Below, piece by piece: positions 25,401 to 37,204 of a stretch of 60,000 bases of DNA. The first letter of the stretch is position 1, and each line of letters begins with the position of its first letter. This DNA is from Lineus longissimus. Its lineage: Eukaryota > Nemertea > Pilidiophora > Heteronemertea > Lineidae. Below the pieces are notes generated by a model. It had not been told where the DNA came from. It did not search any database and worked only from the letters and a program-made list of their open reading frames with translations. A program made the position numbers and the translations under genes. Location: positions 4,962,001-5,022,000 of the forward strand of contig NC_088312.1 in the NCBI RefSeq assembly GCF_910592395.1. The letters run 5' to 3'.

Positions 25401-28400
25401 CTGGCTGGTGGCACCCCAAGCATGAGCTCATCTCAAATAGCCTCAACATCACCAACAGTGAGTAAATCACTGGCTGGTGACACCCCAAGCATGAGCTCAT
25501 CTCAAATAGCCTCAACATCACCAACAGTGAGTAAATCACTGGCTGGTGACACCCCAAGCATGAGCTCATCTCAAATAGCCTCAACATCACCAACAGTGAG
25601 TAAATCACTGGCTGGTGACACCCCAAGCATGAGCTCATCTCAAATAGTTCCAACATCACCAACAGTGAGTAAATCACTGGCTGGTGGCACCCCAAGCATG
25701 AGCTCATCTCAAATGGCCTCAACATTACCAACAGTGAGTAAATCACTGGCTGGTGGCACCCCAAGCATGAGCTCATCTCAAATGGCCTCAACATCACCGA
25801 CAGTGAGTAAATCACTCGCTGCTGGCACCCCAAGCATGAGCTCATCTCAAATGGCCTCAAAATCACCAACATTGAGTAAATCACTGGCTGGTGGCACCCC
25901 AAGCATGAGCTCATCTCAAATAGTTCCAACATCACCAACAGTGAGTGCATCACTGACCAGTGGCACTCCAAGCATGAGCACATCTCAAGTAGTTTCAACG
26001 TCAACAACAGGAGTAAGTGCATCACTGACCAGTGGCACCCAAAGCATAATTGCATCTCAAATAGTTTCAATACCACCAGCAGTGAGTACATCACAGACAG
26101 TGTATACATCACTGATCATACTTGGAACCCCAAGCATTACTTCATCAACAGTGAGTATATCACTGACCAGTGGTACCCTTAGCATGAGTACATCTCAAAT
26201 AGTTTCAGCAACATCCACAGTGAGTGCATCACTGACCAGTAGAACCTCAAGCATAAGTTCATTACAAACAGTTTCAGCATCATTAACAGTGAGTGTGTCA
26301 CTGCCAGTTGGCACTCAAAGTATGAGTTCATCTCAAAGAGTGTCAATATCGCCAACAGAGAGTGCATCACTGACTTTTAAAAGCCTAAGCATGACTTCAT
26401 CTCAAACAGTTTCAACAACACCTGGGAGAACTTCACCTACTGTTGGCAGAACTCAGAGCATTATCGCATCAACAGTCTCAACACCTGGGGTGCCAAGTTC
26501 TTCTGTTTCCTCAACTCTTTCTATGCCAGACACCCCGACCCTTTCAACAGCAATGTCAATCCCAATTGCATCAACTGCTGCTTCAAAGTCCAAAGTACCT
26601 CTCTCCCCTTCAGTTGCAATATCAACCCCAACCGTCTCACTTGCAGTTTCAATGACAACATTGTCAACATCTCAATCATCAAGGATAGTTGCTTCATCAA
26701 CATTGACTTCCACACAAATAGTATCAGCTGTTCTGAAATCAACCCTGATTGCAGCATCTACTGTTCACACGGTGGCCGTAAGTTTATCATCTTCAATTCT
26801 CTCATCAATCCCAACTGTCCTGCCCTCAGCTTCTAAGTCCATTCGAACCGTTGAGGCACCTTCACTGACATCTCTTTCGCCTTCAGTCCCCATGTCTTCC
26901 CTAACTGTTTCTGCTTCTGTTTCTGCACCAATCCCAAATGTATCAACTGCAAATACTACTTGGAGCCCAACTGTACCACATACAGTTACTCCCTCGACCC
27001 AAACAACATCAACCATGTCACCTGCAACTTTTAGATCAACCCCATCCAGCTCATCCATAATATCTCCATCGACCTTAGCTTTGTCACATGCAGTTGCTAC
27101 CTCTACCTCAACTGTATCTGGTACATCTTATTCATCAGCCCAAACTACATTACCTACAGTTTCTACATCAACTTCAAATGTATCTTCGGCTATTTCCAAA
27201 TCAAAATCAACAGTCTCATTCTTAGTGTCAGCATCGACTCCTTTGCCTTCACTTCCTATGTCAAATTCAATAGTTGCAACACCTACAGCAGACACTCTTT
27301 CACCTACAATTTCTGAATCCACTGTCTCCTCATCATCCACACTTATTGCCTTTTCTTCTGTCTCAAGTTCTTATATTCTGGCTGTTTCTGCAACATCGAG
27401 TGTATCAATGACAAAATCATCATCAACAACAACACCTTCAACACCACAGACCACCACAACATCTACAATATCAACATCAACACCAACCACCACAAAATCT
27501 CACACCACAACCACAACTACAGTCAAAACGACTGAACCAACAAGACCAACTACCCCAACAACACCAGCCACTCCACAGCCTCCGTGGGAGGAGGACAAAG
27601 ATGTGTCGTTACCAGATAGTGAGTGTCATTTTATAATGAAATAAAATAAAACTTCATGATCATGGAATTGAAATTTAAAACTGCAATTATAGCTTAATTC
27701 TTCACTAAAGCATGGAAAATCTTGAAATTAATTCAGCAGCTGCACCAGTCAAGCTCCATCTGTATTTTCTGTTATCTTTGCAGCCCTGATCATCGCAGTT
27801 TCTGTCGGAGGATGTCTGATGTTTGTCGTCCTTGCCTGTACCTGTGTGACAATAGTATTCCTTGCTAGAAGGTAAGCAATAGTTCAGCTTCCAGTATACC
27901 GATGATGTCAGTAAAGGTAATATGGGTATGCTCTTGGAACTTGATAGATGGAATCAAATGTTTAAGATGAAAATATTGGATGCAATTATCGATGCCATTG
28001 GTTTTCACTTGTTTCTCTATATCAACTCTGTTCATGCTTTCAGATGCCAAAATGAAGAAGATGAACCTCCATACAAGCTCTATGACCTGTCCCTCTCCAT
28101 ACCGAAGATCCCCTACTACCACACGTTTAGTTCTCTCTATAAACACTTCGATAACGACAGCATGAACGAGGATGAAAATGTTAACACTGTTGAAAGGGGC
28201 ATGGCAGACAGGTGGGCATCCATGGAAACTCTCGAGATGGATTTCTGTGACCCAAAAACATTCAATATTCAGGTGCCAACCGATATGGTACCAATGAACC
28301 TGGACATTAGGCCAGATGTCAGAGTTCCAGTCTGTCCAGAACCAGATTATTACACCGAACCGGATTATTCAAATTCTGGATCCCCTGCTTCTTGGGCATC

Positions 28401-29109
28401 AATCAATACTATCACTGACCCTTTTCCGACGTCATATGTCATTGAGCCTTTGCAGCAAATGCCAATGATGGATTCTTTGAACAGTTTTCCGTACAGGAAG
28501 CCAAGCCGAACTCAACCACCAGGAAGACTGAATGATCTTGACAGGCCAGGGCCTTCAGGTCAAAATACTGGCAATAGGCCTTCTCCTTCAAACGAGAAGG
28601 GCACAAGGCCAACATTTCGATATGCTCTGCCAATGGATAGTATGTTTCTGTCACAGCAAGGCGATTCTGCAGACGATATCTTCACTCCGATGACTTCTAA
28701 AGGATTATCATACAAGCATCGTTGGCACAGTGACTCTGCGTTACATTTGTCAGAACATCATCGAGAAAATCTGAGAGACTGGCGTAACCAGGATGAAAGT
28801 GATAGCAGTTCTAATGAGAGTGGAAATTCAGATGATAGTGTAGTAGTTTCCAGTGATTTATTCAGGTCTAAGAATTTCAAACGGAAGCAATTTGGAACTG
28901 CAGCAGAACTTTTAGGTGTAAGTTCAAGCTACAAGTTTCAGCGACAGAATCAGGGCCACTATATTGGCAGTGATGATGCAGCAAAATTGGATGACAGTGT
29001 TAATAATGTACCACAATATGGAAGTGTATCAAGCGATTCTTCATCAGGATATACATCTGACTCTCTGACTAGACGACAAAAAAGTAATGAACCTACATAT
29101 CTTTTGTAG
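16496..29109 (+). CDS. receptor C: giant membrane mucin with kringle and CUB-like domains (3,747 aa)
   Basis: Exons 16496-16550, 17136-17450, 17698-18045, 18247-27618, 27784-27871, 28044-29109; all GT-AG and phase-consistent. Signal peptide: LWNWSLLFVLLAFILTG. Residues 19-123 are a kringle (YSGTVAKTANNFDCLRW, ENYCRQPF, APWCFT, ...CHVPYCS; six Cys). Residues 124-239 are CUB-like, ending RYSIKYTG and completed by FNLTECG at the start of the next exon. Residues about 240-3363 are one Ser/Thr-rich mucin exon, which should be densely O-glycosylated. TM: TLIIAVSVGGCLMFVVLACT, then basic RR. The 354-aa tail has YKLYDL, SLYKHF, EPDYYTEPDY, SYVIEPL and a C-terminal TYLL. Reading through the stalk donor would stop at 27644 without a TM. 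Kringles bind proteins or glycans in known families; the ligand here is unknown. It is the largest and best-supported receptor of the cluster. Confidence 0.9.
16948..17040 (+). mobile_element. tRNA-derived SINE head upstream of the kringle exon
   Basis: Contains an A-box-like GGCACTATGGAAGAG and an exact B box GGTTCAAGGCC (consensus GGTTCRANNCC), spaced as in a tRNA. It is homologous to the head of the element at 14083. It sits 100 bases before the kringle exon of receptor C. Confidence 0.65.
19985..22720 (+). repeat. 36-bp coding minisatellite in mucin exon of receptor C (about 75 copies)
   Basis: The unit is 12 codons, TSQSVSGSPTVA, with variants SH/SQT, IPTVA, TPTIA and SPTVL. All copies stay in frame. 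Variant types recur in blocks such as SPTVL-IPTVA-TPTIA, so multi-unit segments have been duplicated. Copies at 22000-22600 are the most uniform; edges are degenerate. Because the period is a multiple of three and avoids stops, several spurious frames are open on both strands. Confidence 0.95.
24310..26040 (+). repeat. 69-bp coding minisatellite in mucin exon of receptor C (about 24 copies)
   Basis: The unit is 23 codons beginning SMSSSQIASTSPTV and ending KSLAGGTP. Neighbouring copies are almost identical at the DNA level in the core 24455-25980; for example, the units starting at 24660 and 24729 are 69 bases apart. Its sequence is unrelated to the 36-bp array, so the mucin exon grew by at least two separate tandem expansions. 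Confidence 0.95.
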
Positions 29110-30829
29110 AAGGGTTTAGAATATCTTGGTTTGAAAGAATGGATCAGTGTCCGAGACAATGAAGTGCATTTCTCCCTCAAAGAAATATATAACTATGTTG
29201 ATAGTGTATTATATTCGGTCATGATCAACACCCATCAGTAAAATTCATATATACATGTAAATATGATTTGCCGAAGAGCTTATGATATAGCCAATATGCA
29301 TCCCTGATTTGCCACTGAGCCCAGACATGACCTCGCATATCAATACCAGTCCTCAGGCAAGACGAAGTACTTAGATTTTGGGTGTTGTTCTTTAAAGTTT
29401 GGCTCTCGTGACACACACAAAAATTGCATGATGTCCACAACCACAGCTTGAGGCCAAACAGAAAAGCACTTTAATGGATTATTCTGAAAGAAAACCTTTT
29501 TGGGGTAAAGTGGAGTAAAATGAGACAAAGTATATTCTGATATTGTGGCACCGTTCCATGATCAAATGGAAGTTTGGGCAAAGGTCCGACATATATTTGA
29601 CAACTTTTGAAACTCATCTTCTTTTTGGCATGCTATTTGGGGGGATTCCTTAGCCTACCTAGAGAATGTGCTAAATCGAGTTTGTGATATAGTTTTCAGC
29701 ATATTTCAAATTGTACAGCTTACTTTGTAGGATATTGATAATAAATTATTAGGGAAATGTACAAAGACATTATTTTCATTTTTTCCTTATGGATGGGTAG
29801 GATTGGTTGGAGTTGTATCATGGCTTCAACCTGACTGTATGATCAGTGCAATCTATCTTTCATTGTTTTAAAAAAATCAGGTATCGAGGAAAAGTCAGAA
29901 TGCCTGATGCCAACCATATTGACTCGATCATAAGTTTATAAATCTTTCAAGAGATGGCAGCACTGATGACTAGTGTACCAATCTTCTTTGTTTGCCTTTG
30001 TTCAAAAGAGAATATGATAGACTCAGCTGATAGATAGGTCATTATAATCAGAAACACACACACATGTACTCAAGTTACACTGATCTAAGAGTACTGTTTT
30101 TGAGACAAGAAACCATTCTCCTCCAATTCAGTCCAGAATACCTTTAATAAGAAGTTTTGATCTCGCATACATCAAATCGCTGATCTCAATATGAGAACTG
30201 CCCGGACAAATTATGCTATTGTCCACTGTCATCAAAATGGAAATCCTGTGTAACTCCAATATCAAACATAAAACTGCCACAGGCTATAAAGGAAGTATGT
30301 GAACTCTGTTCGAGCATTCTTGAAATATGGGGTAACGAAATCTGAACATAAAATGTAAAGAGATTCATTCGTATGTCATTGGAGAATCTTAATCAATAAA
30401 ATAACAGGATATGAAACCAAGCATATTATAAAACTTAATTTGACAATTGCTCACAAAAGATATACCTGAGCCCAATGCCTCTCCTTTCAAAATCAATTCT
30501 CATTTCTGACACCAATATGCTCAAACCATGTCCCATATCCATATGGGTAGATTAGCATAGCATGTCAACATTATCGAATGAAAGCTCTATTGTTGGGACT
30601 CCTAGCGCTCTCAGCAAATGCGCTGCAGATGACACGCTCAGTTCATTCGGCGCTTGAAAGGCATCAATAAGTACATAGCGGAATAGGTAATAAGAGGACA
30701 ACAATATGGGACATTATGAAAGATATTTGGCGTTCATAATTTGAGGATTGGAAGCGTATTGTAAGATACGTGGATTATGATTTTGGATTCCTTATTCGGA
30801 AAGTTATGACAATTTATTCAGCAGTTGGG
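29110..30829. other. 3' UTR of C and intergenic DNA upstream of D
   Basis: No coding exon, tRNA or recognisable mobile element was found. The left part is presumably 3' UTR of receptor C and the right end should hold the promoter of receptor D. Confidence 0.4.
29740..29745 (+). terminator. candidate poly(A) signal of receptor C
   Basis: AATAAA 630 bases past the stop codon, in an AT-rich stretch. An earlier variant signal is not excluded. Confidence 0.35.
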
Positions 30830-33800
30830 ATGGATCACGAGAAAGGATATTTCCTCGTCGGAATTTTTTTGAGTTTGTTGAGTATAACGAAAGCAGGTGA
30901 GTTATTATGTTTTTTTAGCACTTTTTGTTGCCCTCTGCAAGTTAAAATCAGCCTCTCAGATATTAAAAACAGCCATTTGAAACATCAAATTGAGAAATAT
31001 AACACTCAATGGAAGGTTTAAAATCAAACATCTGTGGACCATTTTCTTTCATACATTTGGTAACAATAACAAGAGCATGGATTAACATGTTTTCATGAAA
31101 ATTGGCTGACATTTCAATTTATGACTTCGGAATACCTAATAGACATCTTCCTTTTTTTATCACACTAAATTGCTTTTCTATTTCACAGAGTAAATACAGA
31201 AATATATGTACATAACTCATCAATCAAAGATATACAGTCTGTACTTTTATGTAGGTCAGGGCACAACCCTCATTGAAGGAAGTCAAATTATCACCATTAT
31301 TACTCTGAAAGCTAAGGTATTTTGTGATTGTATGCAAGGTGTTGTGGAAACTTCATGCTGCTTGATTTGAATATGTCTTCAAAAATTATTTTTTTCACAC
31401 GTGGGAACTGTCAGATATAAATCTAACCTTTTAGATAGTATAAAAAGAAAAACACTTAAAAATAGTGATTGGGTGCTGGACAGCATTTGACCCTGGATAT
31501 GTTATATATTTTTCTATCACAAAGCTTAATCAGAAATACTAATACCTAGACTGCATATTCTTCTTCAAATGAGCTGGTAACCTCCTACAATACAGATCAC
31601 CTTTAATATGTCTTGAAAATATATTTTCAAAGTTCTGACTTAGACAATAACTTTAGCATCTAACAAAATGAATTGAGCAACCACTTTTCTCATTCCCACT
31701 TCAGGTGCAGACACCTAAGGAAAGTTGGGCAACAATGAGTCATTGTTTTTTCATTGTTTCCCCACCTAAAACCTATTCGATAAACATGTACATGTCAGTT
31801 TTGCCTCTTGAATTATCCATTTATAAGGTACCATGCTGCTATTCGAAATTCAGAGTGTTCTAAATCACGCATGCGGTTGCTAGTTAAGAATTGGCAAATT
31901 TTGCATTTGCATTCAAATACATGTACACACTAGCGATGATAATCATTAGCCCTTAAAAATTTAACTACTAGCTAGCATGAGGTACATGGAACTGGGCAAG
32001 GCTTCGAGTATCATAGCGTTCTGACAAACAGGATGGGTGACATATGGACATTGCATAATTCATGCTGCTTCAATTCTTTTGACATTTTAACAATCAAGAC
32101 TTTCCCAAATGGTCATAATGTCAGGCTTCAGACTGTCAATGGACTCGAGCGCACGCTACCTGTTTTGACACGTATGACTCATGATGGTAAATCACTGAAA
32201 TTTGGTAGCATGGACAAGCAATCGTACCTGGCTTTCTCAATTCTGTAAGCTCAAATTAATACATTCTATATTGATTAAACTTTACTGACTTCATGTGGAG
32301 AGAAAATACTTCTCAAGGAGCGGCCACTTTAATTACTAGTCACCATAGCTACCAAAAAGGTAACTCATTCGCATTGTGGTATGGGTTGAGTTGGACCGGG
32401 ACCGCATTTGAATAACTTAAATTTTTCAAGACCAAATAATTTTTTTTCGGCACAAAATGAAGAAACCTGTTTTTTTGAACTTATGAATAAGTTCAACAAT
32501 TTTGGCGGGAAAACCTAATCATGCATTTTGTCCCCGGATTTTCAACTCCACCAACGCGACCATTCAACCTGGGTACCATGAGTGGTCGTCTTACAGGGAT
32601 TCCACTGTAGATAACTGGTTATTGGAGTGTTAAAATGTATATAGAAGTGACAGCAAATTCCTTTGTCACTGAAATGACATTATTTATCTTCCAAACAACC
32701 TCCTCTGATATCACATTTTACTTATGCACTGGTTGGCACTTCCCAAAACACTCACTTCGTCGCCAAGGCAACCTCAAACATAATGGCCGCCTAACTAGTC
32801 CACGCACTTTGACAGTATTTTGATTTCCACAGGCAAATTTATTGGAAATGCTTTCATAAACATTTCGATATAAATGGACAAAATATGTTCCTAGATATCA
32901 ACTAAATTTAATCTGAATCTGAATATAATCTGATGTTGTCAAACTGAGGTCGAGAATTTATGCCACATATCAATAGGAAAGCCAGTAGCAAACTGGTTAG
33001 AGCAGCATGCTCATGATCAAAAGTTTGTGGGTTTCACCCTCGAAAGGATCATTGATGTTTTGTCTTTGAATCCTTAAGCAAGAAACTCAAAAACATTTCT
33101 TATCATTTGTTTATCTTCACACGCTTTAATATTCTTTCAGCTGATTTGACGAAATGCACAACAAGTGTCTCAGGCAAAGAATATCTTGGTTTAGTGAATG
33201 AGACACCAAGCGGGACACCCTGTATACCATGGAACCAAATCCCATTGTACACCGGCCAGGATCGCCTATTCCCCGACTGTACCGTCAATGACGCCAGTAA
33301 TTATTGTCGAAACCCGTACGACATCATGAATCTCGCAAAGTATCCTAACCAGATCCGTCCAGCGTGTTACTTCAAGCAGCCAAATGGCGGCAATGATTGG
33401 ACATTTTGCAATATTCCTCACTGTGGTAAGTATCTAAAGTATGTAGTAGGCCATTACAGATAGACACAAAATTCTGGAAGATTGCTGGACCTTCCAATTG
33501 GGTATTGAAATGTACTGAATATAATTTCAATAACACCATTCTCTATATGGATATACGTGTATCATAGATGGCGTTAATGAAGATTCTCAAAACAGCCCTG
33601 GACATTTCCTTTCAATAATCATCTGGAATATAACTTACCTGTTTCAGATTTACCAGCCACTGCTACAACATGTTACAGTGCCAAACGAACAACGCCAACT
33701 GGCGATAGCAAACTATGCCGTTGTCGAATAAAAATTGAGACAGTTCAACCCGTCAAAATGTACATTATGCAGATAATATTCGAATATAAAATTCCCGTTA

Positions 33801-36800
33801 CAAATACGTGTGACAGACAAGTCGAGGTGACCATGGACGCAATGAAGACAAGTTATATATGCGATGGGTCTACATATACGAGGAGCATGCAGCTAATGTT
33901 ACTTTACTATGTGGAGAAGTTGAAGTTCCAGAAAATGGATCTGGGGGATTTGGAATATGCAATAAAGGTTACTGGTAAGTATTAGCATCTCAATATTTTA
34001 TGTGAGGAATTGGTGTCTTGTAGTCAAAGGAGAGTTCTGATGGCCAACTCTAACAGAATTGACCTGGCACATGTTACAAACTGCCAAAAAGTCTGCTAAC
34101 TGAAAACAATCTCAATCTCTTTATCCCTAACCAGTTTGGTTCCTTGTAGAGTCATGGTAGTATGATACATAATCTTGATATATTTTGAGCATTACATCCT
34201 CAAGGAAGGTCATACCTGTGAGACAAAGAAAGCTGAACATATATATTAGACCTACCCAGTAGCGAAGGACAAACATTATGCTTACCTATAATGAGAAAAG
34301 AGAAAAATATTCTTTGAACGTTTAGATGTCTTATCACATGTACATTGACTTCTCAAACCTTCTACTTTCAGCTGGTGACTCGTTTTCTATTCAAAGCTGT
34401 GGCAACAAGGGTTGGAATCCTGGTTCAAATTGGGATGTAAAATTCATTACCGTGCCAACGGCGGCTCCTCCTTCAAAATCCAACTGTACAACGACGCCGG
34501 GGCCAACAACAACCACAAAAGTGACAACACCACAAACGACAACTCCCATAGTTGTGAAAACTAGTTCAACTTCAGGTACACCAACAACAATACTCAAAAC
34601 AACTGTAGTTAGTCCAACAACATTAGCTAGAACAACAACAGAAAGTACATCAACAGAAATTCCAACGACCAAAGAAATAACGACAGTAGCCAAGTCAACA
34701 ACAGGTACACCATCAACAACTCTCAAAACAGCCAAATTAACAACGACAAATTTAGCAACAAGGACTGCTGAACCGACGACCACACCAGCAAAAATGACAA
34801 CAGGACTCATTCCAAAGACTGCAAGTTCATCTTCAACAGATAGAAGTATGTCAACAACAGAATCTTCAACTTCTCAGAGTACAGCAAATACTAAGGGTTC
34901 TTCGAGTTCGACAGCCCAAAATCAAGTTCCGAGTTCCTCCACTCAATCTCAGAGTCCCTTAACTACAATCTCATCAAGAACATTGAATGTGCAAACAAGC
35001 GCTATAACGAACAATACGACCATTGCAGGTTCCCCTACAACCACAACTCCTATTAGCAAAACTTCATCAGGTTTTGCTTGGACAAAGAAGCCATCTGCGG
35101 CACCGGTTGTGGAAGACACAGCACAAAAAGGTTTTATTTTTTGAATGATGCACCTAATTTTTTCCCTTTCTCTAAACCTGCATGCCAAGGAAGTATTTCA
35201 CAGACATAAAAAATGGCAGCTCAAGGGTACTTGTCTAATTATCATTCTCGTTTTCTGTGGTGTGAAAGGGGCACATGGGAAAGCAGTTGTAAACTTTGAA
35301 TGCATGGTATGCCATCAAAGTTTGTGGGGCAATGTCCTAATTTGTGATGGGTATGCAGAAGATGTTTGTGAATGGCTTCCATGCCCACCCTATAACCCTT
35401 AGATAACAAAGATACATTTTGCCTATCCTTTGGTATCACTGGGCTTCAATAAAATGCATTATCTTCAAATTATGACCATGTAGGTATCATACTTATCGCA
35501 AGGTGGAAAAGGTAGTAGGAATAGTCACTTTAGTGATAATGAGATGCCTGTAACCCTCAAACTGTGCACACTAGGTGAACGAAGGAAGCACCAACATCTA
35601 GTTCCATTGCTATTCCTCATCTTTTCTCCTCGAGTTCATATCCTACGCTTATACCCACACTTACATGTAGACTAACCCACATAAACATCACACAAACACC
35701 TTAATTCAACATTGGCATGGTCCCAATGTCAAGTTAGCATTGACAAAAGTAACTGGAGGTGGATGCTATCAAGTAAGAATAAGATCCTTTGGTTCAGCTG
35801 TAAACAGCACAAGCATCAATGATGGCCTAAGTCACGCACAAAAGATTTAGTTGAGACCTTTAATGGCAGCAAATCGTCCAGCAAGGAAGCTCCTTAGATA
35901 ATGTAGCCAACAAATATTCTGTTGACAGAAGCCCTGAGATACCTTAGGATCTTAGCAATAAGGCACGTATCTGACTTGTCACATCTTCTTTGGTTTCAGA
36001 GGTGATTGTAGCTGCAGCTCTCGGGGCGACGCTTGGAATACTTCTGATTGCAATCTTCCTCGTCATAGCATGTCTGAGTTGCCGAAGGTAAGTTTGGTCC
36101 TGCTAAGAATTTCCAAACCGAGGTTAAAATCGAATGTGCAGTGTACTCTATTTCCACCACCCCACCCTTCCCAAAACTGAGTTATCCATTGGACTTTTTT
36201 ATGCAAGATTTCTCCAACTACTGGGTTTTGATGGACAGTAGACATAAATGGAATGTGGGCTGACTATTTCATCAGGAAACTTCTAAACAAAATCTTCCTG
36301 GCATAAGATCTTGCTTAGACCAAGTTCTGAGGGTAAAAAAGGGGGTGTATACACCAGGCACCTTGATAACATATACCCTTGTGAATCATGCATAACTATT
36401 TGAATGATTTGTCTTCTTTGCTGCGCCAGGGATTGTATGAGGGATTGGTACTATTACTTGTAAGTAATGATAACTGTCCTCGCAATGCTTTTATTCTCTT
36501 TTATTTCAACAATGATAGATGTTTTGCAATAAGTATCAAACATGGTGATGACTAGTTTTACCTGGAGACAAACATTTCTCTTATTGCTCATTGCAGCAAT
36601 AAGTATTGTAGGTTGCTGCAATGAAAGAAAATACCCGGCAGATTTCGATCATTCTTTTACTCGAACACTAATCAGGCCTACATTTTCCCACGACAGGTGC
36701 AGATGGCGTTGGAGAAAAAAGGCAGAGTTTCCAATTGACGACATTGGAACCTATCCGAATGGTCATCGTAACTTCTCATACGGGAGTCCAAGCATGGAAC

Positions 36801-37204
36801 TGCAAGATGAGCTCAGCAACAGTGACGGTCAATACGAATGGCCACAAAGCAATGGCATTCTAAAAACGTCAACTTTCAAGGCAAGTGCCACAGACAGTTC
36901 AGAACTTTCTAACGGTTCAGTCTATAAGAGGCCAGAGGAGACAACGACAACAGACTATGGGTATTACAACCCAGCGGACAATGATAACACAGGAGGGAAC
37001 CCAGTACCGGATTATGAAGTCAAATTGGATTCCATTCTTCCGAGGCTTGTGGCGGATGAGAGCAGCAAAGAGACCGACTCGCCAATACTTTACACAACTG
37101 TTTTAAAGGGGAACATAAAGGGAAAGCACCCTGATTCTACGGAGAATAATAACACAAAAAGTGTTTCATTTTCAAAGTTTTCTACTTTTAAGACGTTTCA
37201 GTGA
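30830..37204 (+). CDS. receptor D: kringle-like, CUB-like, Thr-rich stalk, TM, tyrosine tail (677 aa)
   Basis: Exons 30830-30896, 33141-33425, 33648-33974, 34372-35130, 36000-36087, 36697-37204; phases 1,1,1,1,2. Signal peptide: YFLVGIFLSLLSITKA; an in-frame ATG at 30806 would lengthen it. Residues 23-117 are a kringle-like domain (KEYLGLVNETPSGTPCIPW, SNYCRNP, CNIPHCG) in which the usual PWCF is PACYF, so the second Trp is lost. Residues 118-226 are CUB-like, completed by SFSIQSCG in the stalk exon. The stalk (to residue 479) is rich in TTT and SST. TM: EVIVAAALGATLGILLIAIF. The tail has SVYKRP, DYGYYNPAD, PDYEVKL and the ITIM-type ILYTTV. The stalk donor (GTTTTATT) is weak, and reading through it stops four codons later, so a soluble form is possible. 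It is the closest relative of receptor C but lacks the giant mucin. Confidence 0.85.
32395..32609 (+). mobile_element. partial copy of TA-flanked MITE in intron 1 of D
   Basis: Bases 32485-32609 match the right half of the element at 46197-46534: AATAAGTTCAACAATTTTGG, a TGTCCCCGGATTTTCAACT block, GAGTGGTC, and the end TTCCACTG followed by TA. The left terminus cannot be recognised. Confidence 0.6.
32985..33060 (+). mobile_element. tRNA-like SINE fragment in intron 1 of D
   Basis: Contains GTAGCAAACTGGTTAGAGCA, a tRNA D-arm/A-box-like run, and GTGGGTTTCACCCTCG, a T-arm/B-box-like run. It does not fold convincingly as an intact tRNA. Confidence 0.4.

Noticed and set aside
25072-26112. 346-codon minus-strand frame, plus many other long frames on both strands between 20300 and 26800
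   Set aside because: They mirror the 36-bp and 69-bp repeats of the sense mucin exon. A stop-free unit whose length is a multiple of three keeps antisense frames open automatically.
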